From the NCBI RefSeq assembly GCF_020164955.1, contig NZ_JAIUHG010000024.1, forward strand, positions 42,555 through 106,554: 64,000 nt of DNA. Reading direction: 5' to 3'. The notes under the pieces are model-generated. The model had not been told where the DNA came from. It saw only the letters and a program-made list of their open reading frames with translations, and did no database searches. The stretch comes from Mesorhizobium sp. CA8 (lineage in GTDB: Bacteria; Pseudomonadota; Alphaproteobacteria; Rhizobiales; Rhizobiaceae). Numbering within the stretch: the first letter of the stretch is position 1; each line of letters opens with the position of its first letter. Made by a program: the position numbers and the translations under genes. Shown here in pieces: positions 59,923-64,000 of the stretch.

Positions 59923-61476
59923 ATGTCATCCGCGAACGAAACCACTGCCGATTCGCATTCGCCCGCGCGGGCGAACGGTACGTTCTGTCCTCAGGCGCGG
60001 CGAAAATTCGTGCTGGTGGCGGCAATCCTCGCTTCGGCGCTCGGTTTCATCGACGGGTCGATCCTGGCGATCGCCATGCCGGCGCTGCGCGCGGATCTCG
60101 GCGCCAGCCTGGCCGAGGCGCAGTGGATTTCCAACGCCTATGCGCTGACGCTCTCGGCGCTCATCCTGGCGGGGGGCGCTGCCGGCGACCGGTTTGGCCT
60201 GCGGCGCGCCTTCGTGACCGGCATCGCGCTGTTCATCGCCGCCTCGCTCGCCTGCGCGGTGGCGCCGGATCCGGCCATATTGATCGCCTTCCGCGCCATC
60301 CAGGGCATCGGCGCGGCGATCATGGTGCCGGGCAGCCTTGCCATCATCGCCAAAGCCTATCCGAAGAAGGAGCGCGGCCGGGCGATCGGCATCTGGGCCG
60401 CCGCATCGGCGCTGACCACGGCGCTCGGTCCCGTTCTGGGCGGCTTCGTCCTGACGACTTTCGGCAATGGGGTCTGGCGCGCGATCTTCGCCATCAACCT
60501 GCCGCTTGGACTGATCTCGATCTATCTGCTGCTGGCCAAGGTGCCGGCCGATAAGCCGACCGAAAAACGCAGCCTCGATCTTGGGGGCGCGGGGCTGGCG
60601 ACGCTTGCGTTCGGCCTGCTCGCCTACGGGCTGACGGCCATGAATGCTGAAAGCGGCGGAATGCTGTCGACACCTGCGATCGTTGCCGGTGTGGTTCTGC
60701 TCTTCGTCTTCATCCTTTACGAGTTCAGGCAGCGCGATCCGATGATCGATCTCGGCCTATTCCGGGCCAGGGCCTTTGCCGGCGCCAATCTGGCGACGTT
60801 CTTCCTCTATTTCGCGCTGTCGGCCGATCTGTTCTACCTGCCGATGCTTTTGATCGCCGGCTGGAGACTAAGCGAGGCCGAGGTCGGTTTTATCTTCCTG
60901 CCGCTGTCGGCGTCGATCGCGCTTTTGTCGGGGCCGGTCGGCCAGTGGTCGGATCGGATCGGTCCGCGTTTCCCGATCGCCAGCGGCAGCATGGTCGTCG
61001 CCGTCGCCTTCGGCGGGCTCGCGCTGCTTGCTCATTTCGGCATCCACCATTTCTGGGCCGGGACCTTTCCGCTGATGGCGCTGATGGGGCTCGGCATGGC
61101 GCAGGTCGTGTCGCCGCTATCGACCGCGGTCATGACGTCCGTCGAGGACAAAGATACCGGCGCAGCTTCCGGCATCAACAATGCGGTCTCGCGCGTTGGC
61201 GGCCTGATTGCGGTGGCGGCGATGGGCTCGCTGGCGGCCTGGGTTTATGCGCGGATGACCGGCCGTGCCCCCGGCATGCCCGGTTTCGGCGAGCCGCCCG
61301 CATCCGGACTTGCCGCCAGTCTCGACGCGGCCAGGGTCGCGGCAAGCGATTCGGCGTTCGCCGCAGTCGCGGCGGTCACGGCTCTCCTTTGCGTGCTTGC
61401 TTCCCTCACCGCCTGGTTCACAGTACCCGGACAGGCATCGCCATGGCCGCGGCAGACAGACGATTCGCGCGATTAG
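59923..61476 (+). CDS. DHA2-family MFS multidrug transporter
   Basis: Fourteen-helix proton antiporter of 517 residues. SALGFIDGSILAIAMPALRADLGAS-type first helix (quoted: LGFIDGSILAIAMPALR), WISNAYALTLSALILAGGAAGDRFGLRRAF (quoted in part: GGAAGDRFGLRRAF, motif A) and AIQGIGAAIMVPGSLA are the EmrB/QacA signatures. ATG 59923 gives a short polar N terminus. A GGAAC-N16-GGTT motif at 59739-59763 is a weak promoter candidate. No membrane-fusion partner gene is adjacent, so it probably works alone. Substrate unknown. Confidence 0.9.
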   Translation: MSSANETTADSHSPARANGTFCPQARRKFVLVAAILASALGFIDGSILAIAMPALRADLGASLAEAQWISNAYALTLSALILAGGAAGDRFGLRRAFVTGIALFIAASLACAVAPDPAILIAFRAIQGIGAAIMVPGSLAIIAKAYPKKERGRAIGIWAAASALTTALGPVLGGFVLTTFGNGVWRAIFAINLPLGLISIYLLLAKVPADKPTEKRSLDLGGAGLATLAFGLLAYGLTAMNAESGGMLSTPAIVAGVVLLFVFILYEFRQRDPMIDLGLFRARAFAGANLATFFLYFALSADLFYLPMLLIAGWRLSEAEVGFIFLPLSASIALLSGPVGQWSDRIGPRFPIASGSMVVAVAFGGLALLAHFGIHHFWAGTFPLMALMGLGMAQVVSPLSTAVMTSVEDKDTGAASGINNAVSRVGGLIAVAAMGSLAAWVYARMTGRAPGMPGFGEPPASGLAASLDAARVAASDSAFAAVAAVTALLCVLASLTAWFTVPGQASPWPRQTDDSRD

Positions 61477-61479
61477 CTA

Positions 61480-61530
61480 GAGCAATCCGAGGCAAAGTGG
61501 GAGCGGTTAAGCCGACTTCGCCCTAGCCTT
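61480..61530. repeat. Degenerate interspersed repeat
   Basis: AGAGCAATCCGAGGCAAAGTGGGAGCGGTTAAG-like sequence (quoted in part: GCAAAGTGGGAGCGGTT) resembles the reverse complement of the GGAAAACCGCT element at 28312-28354 but has lost most of its pairing. It lies between the convergent MFS and M23 genes. Confidence 0.4.
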
Positions 61531-61579
61531 CCGTCCGCTATTGCGTCGAAACAAAGAGGTAGAGCGGTTCCGGAACGGC

Positions 61580-63559
61580 TCAGTTCGGAAGCTGCGAATC
61601 AGTCTTGGCGCTGGCAACCTTCAGCGCATTGCCGTCTTCCTGCTTCAGAAGATCGTCGATGCGCTCGCGCTCTTTCTTGAAGGCGACGAGATCGTCGCCC
61701 TTCAAGACCTTGCCGACCGGCAGGCGCACGCGCATCGAATCGACCTTGGTGCCGTTGACGATCAGTTCGTAGTGAAGGTGCGGGCCGGTAGAGAGGCCGG
61801 TCTGGCCGAGATAGCCGATGACCTGCCCCTGCCGGACATGAACGCCTTCCTCGATGCCTTTGGCGAAAGCGCTCTGGTGGTTGTAGGAGGTCTCGTAACC
61901 ATTGGCGTGGCGGATGATGATCTGCTTGCCGTAGCCGCCGGCCCAGCCGGCCTTCTCGACGACGCCGTTGCCGGCGGCGATGATCGGCGTGCCGATCGGC
62001 GCTGCCCAGTCAGTGCCGGTGTGCATCCGGACGTAGCCAAGGATCGGGTGCCGGCGTGCCCCGAAGCCGGAGGTGAAGCGCCCATTGGGCAGCGGATTGC
62101 GCAGCAGGAACTGCTTGGCGCTGCTGCCGTTCTCGTCGAAATAGTCGACGCTGCCGTCCTGCATCTGGAAGCGATAGAAGTTGCGTGTTTGTCCGCCGAA
62201 GGTCGACGAGACGTAGAGAAGCTCGGAGCCGTCGGAAGCTTGGTCGTCGCCGTCAGGTTGCGAGAACAGCACTTCGAGGCGGTCGGAAGGCGAGAGCCGC
62301 GACTGGAAATCCACCTCGGAAGCGAGCAGCTTGATCAGCTTCTGCGTCATCGCTTTCGACATGCCGTAGGAATAGGCGGTGCGGTAGATGCCGTCATAGA
62401 CATTGGGCAGGTTGCCGCGCACCACGACGGGCTGCGAATCATCGAACGCCGTCAAAAGCTCGGGATTTGGCTCGGGCTCCTGCGCCGGCACATACTGGCC
62501 GCGATCGTCGAGCGCGATGGTCACGATATGCGTGGTCTTGTCATAGACGCTGGTGCGCACGACCTTGGCTATGTCGCCGCGCACCTCGAGGCCGACGCGC
62601 AGCACCGTTCCGGCCTTCAGCGCCGGGGCGTTCAAGAGCTTGCCGATCGCCTCGGCCATGCCAGTCGCGTCATCGCCGGTGTAGCCCGAATCGGCAAAGG
62701 CCTCGGCGATGTCGGTATCCCTGGTGAAGGGGATGATCTCCTCGGCGAAGGCCGGCGCCTGATCGTCCTGCATGGCGCGCGGCGCCACCGAAACATTTTC
62801 CTGCGTGATCTTCACGTCGTAGGAGCCGGCCATCGATTCGGCGAAGGCATCGCCGAATCGCTGCGGGTCGACATAATGCAGCGCGGCGACCTGAACGGCG
62901 CCGTCGCTCAAGCCGTTGCTGGCGTCCCGCACCACCTTTTCCACCTCATTGGCGGAAAGGTCGCTCTTTTCGTCGAAGGAAGCCGTCTCGATCGGAAAAT
63001 CGACCGTCTTCAGGCTCATCTCGCTTTCGACCTTGGCGCCGTAGATCTGTCCGGCGGCCGCGGTGGCCGTTGCCGGCTGCGCATTGTCGTCGCCGTCGTC
63101 GCCGAACACCTGCATCGGGTCGAATGGCGGGTAGGGGCGGTTGGTGGTGTGGCCGGCGGCCAAGGCCATCTTGATCTGCACGAACGGCATGGTGTGGATA
63201 ACATCGCGGTCGCCGACTTTGGTGACCATCGATACTTCCATGCGGCGCCGATCCTTGGCCCGGGCGATCTGGCGGGGTGCTACCAGCCTTGTGGTCTTTG
63301 CCTGCTCGCCGGAATCGTCGCCGTCACCGGCAAGGCCGATGAGCTCGGCGATTTCCGGCGGGGTCGCCAATTGCTGGCGGCCATCAAGGGCGGCGAACAA
63401 GGCCACGCCCATCAAGACACTCGACGTAACGCCGGTGAGGAACGTGCCCGACAGCCAGCGGGCCGAGACCTCGCGGCGGTCGGGCGGACCGCTGCGGCCG
63501 TCCGCGATCAGCGGCGGCTCGTTGCCGAGTTCGGCTATGACATCTTCCGTGTCTGGCAT
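61580..63559 (-). CDS. Membrane-anchored M23-family metallopeptidase
   Basis: Peptidoglycan endopeptidase of 659 residues. A cytoplasmic N terminus (about 1-35) precedes one membrane helix (about 37-58), a long periplasmic region (about 60-480) and a C-terminal LytM/M23 domain (about 505-615). Zinc ligands appear as HTGTDWAAP (His and Asp) and GPHLHYELIVNG. Both are intact, so it should be an active hydrolase. The domain layout resembles MepM/YebA-type enzymes, although LysM-like repeats are weak. Its ATG is 345 bases from the predicted stable-RNA promoter on the other strand. Confidence 0.92.
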   Translation of the reverse strand: MPDTEDVIAELGNEPPLIADGRSGPPDRREVSARWLSGTFLTGVTSSVLMGVALFAALDGRQQLATPPEIAELIGLAGDGDDSGEQAKTTRLVAPRQIARAKDRRRMEVSMVTKVGDRDVIHTMPFVQIKMALAAGHTTNRPYPPFDPMQVFGDDGDDNAQPATATAAAGQIYGAKVESEMSLKTVDFPIETASFDEKSDLSANEVEKVVRDASNGLSDGAVQVAALHYVDPQRFGDAFAESMAGSYDVKITQENVSVAPRAMQDDQAPAFAEEIIPFTRDTDIAEAFADSGYTGDDATGMAEAIGKLLNAPALKAGTVLRVGLEVRGDIAKVVRTSVYDKTTHIVTIALDDRGQYVPAQEPEPNPELLTAFDDSQPVVVRGNLPNVYDGIYRTAYSYGMSKAMTQKLIKLLASEVDFQSRLSPSDRLEVLFSQPDGDDQASDGSELLYVSSTFGGQTRNFYRFQMQDGSVDYFDENGSSAKQFLLRNPLPNGRFTSGFGARRHPILGYVRMHTGTDWAAPIGTPIIAAGNGVVEKAGWAGGYGKQIIIRHANGYETSYNHQSAFAKGIEEGVHVRQGQVIGYLGQTGLSTGPHLHYELIVNGTKVDSMRVRLPVGKVLKGDDLVAFKKERERIDDLLKQEDGNALKVASAKTDSQLPN

Positions 63560-63854
63560 CCAGAAAGGCTGCTTCTTCCCCGGGCGAACGGCTTGTCGTT
63601 ATCGTTGCGGCCATGACATTTGCCTGTCACGGCGGTTGAAGTCAACGAAACGGCAGGCCGGGGCCGATATCCCCAATCATGCGTTCTGCGCGCGGCGCTC
63701 TTGTCGTCTGTTGCGGTCGTCTGTCCTGGGGCGCCTCGCGCATACGCGCGCGCCTTCCTTGTACGGGCCGGTTTCACGCCCCAATGCGGCGGCAATAGGG
63801 CCTCGTTGTGGATGACCCAAGGGCTGCCGCAAGGGCAGTCGGCTACCGAAAAGG
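63560..63854. other. Gene-free region upstream of the M23 gene
   Basis: Nearly 300 bases between the M23 start and the AT-rich block of the downstream promoter. Short open frames in it show no recognisable product. It should hold the M23 promoter on the minus strand, but no clear -35/-10 pair stands out. Confidence 0.4.
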
Positions 63855-63940
63855 CGCTTCGCAAAATTCGTCGCAAAAAATTCAAAAAAGTTGGAAATCG
63901 GTGTTGACGCGTCGAGGGAGGTCCGACTATATACGGCCCA
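63855..63940 (+). promoter_or_regulatory. Strong stable-RNA (probable rRNA operon) promoter
   Basis: TTGACG (63904-63909), 18 bases, TATATA (63928-63933), with an A-rich UP-like block just upstream (63863-63892, CAAAATTCG...AAAAAATTCAAAAAAG type) and a GC-rich discriminator (CGGCCCACG) after the -10. This is the layout of rrn promoters in Rhizobiales. The 16S gene itself would start beyond position 64000. A tRNA or other abundant RNA is possible. Confidence 0.65.
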
Positions 63941-64000
63941 CGAACGAGGGCGGTGCGCCGCTGGCGACGAAGAAGTTTGCTTCTAGGTCTGCCCTCTGCG

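Noticed and set aside
61541..63616. A 691-residue plus-strand frame opposite the M23 peptidase
   Set aside because: The M23 motifs, membrane helix and zinc ligands on the minus strand are clear; the plus-strand product is a low-information His/Val/Gly-rich string.

Overview
This is a gene-dense, GC-rich chromosomal segment of a Rhizobiales bacterium, most likely Mesorhizobium or a close relative. The gene order points there: twin-TM protein/cobalamin adenosyltransferase/etfB/etfA/hbd, secA next to a parvulin and argJ/GNAT/mutT, and ubiG beside lysC-ptsP-prfA-prmC-DUF4167-clpB. The interspersed palindromic repeats are also of a kind common in this order. The genus is inferred from gene content, not from any marker sequence.

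Layout. 1-3.2 kb: an iron(III) ABC importer (fbpA-fbpB-fbpC, minus strand) with a candidate iron-responsive operator. 3.4-6.7 kb: an ECF sigma factor with its NrsF-type membrane anti-sigma factor, then a PAS-PAS-PAS-GGDEF diguanylate cyclase. 6.8-12.2 kb: a minus-strand block of fatty acid/electron-transfer genes (hbd, etfA, etfB), a rhomboid protease, a cobalamin adenosyltransferase, a twin-TM protein and an SDR. 12.3-18.0 kb: membrane proteins (YihY, EamA, DsbB, VTT/YqaA), Glu-Q-tRNA synthetase, a DNA glycosylase and an HNH protein. 18.37 kb: tRNA-Leu(CAA). 18.7-23.2 kb: an arsenic resistance island made of two minus-strand units, arsR-aqpS-arsC and arsR-flavoprotein-MFS. 23.4-29 kb: a secreted beta-propeller, a CelD-like acetyltransferase plus polysaccharide flippase, a secreted unknown, and small genes including a DUF4242 protein divergent from a large LuxR-type ATPase regulator. 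31.9-39.1 kb: secA, parvulin, tetR, argJ, GNAT, mutT. 39.3-44.8 kb: an orphan Flp pilin, a methyltransferase, comF, grxC, nitrilase, DUF1178, and a divergent marR/EamA pair. 44.9-56.9 kb: ubiG, a glycolipid-binding-like gene, a frameshifted small gene, then lysC-ptsP-prfA-prmC, a DUF4167 protein and clpB behind a heat-shock-type promoter. 57-63.6 kb: YjbR, L,D-transpeptidase, TMEM175-like channel, DHA2 MFS and an M23 peptidase. The last 100 bases carry a strong stable-RNA-type promoter that probably drives an rRNA operon beyond the window.

Most of the window is core chromosome. The main accessory block is the arsenic island, which lies next to the tRNA gene. In it an aquaglyceroporin with a Val in place of the usual Arg after its second NPA motif replaces an arsenite pump, and a flavoprotein carries a cysteine-rich tail that looks like a metalloid-binding appendage. 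No CRISPR array, intact insertion sequence, integrase or prophage was seen.
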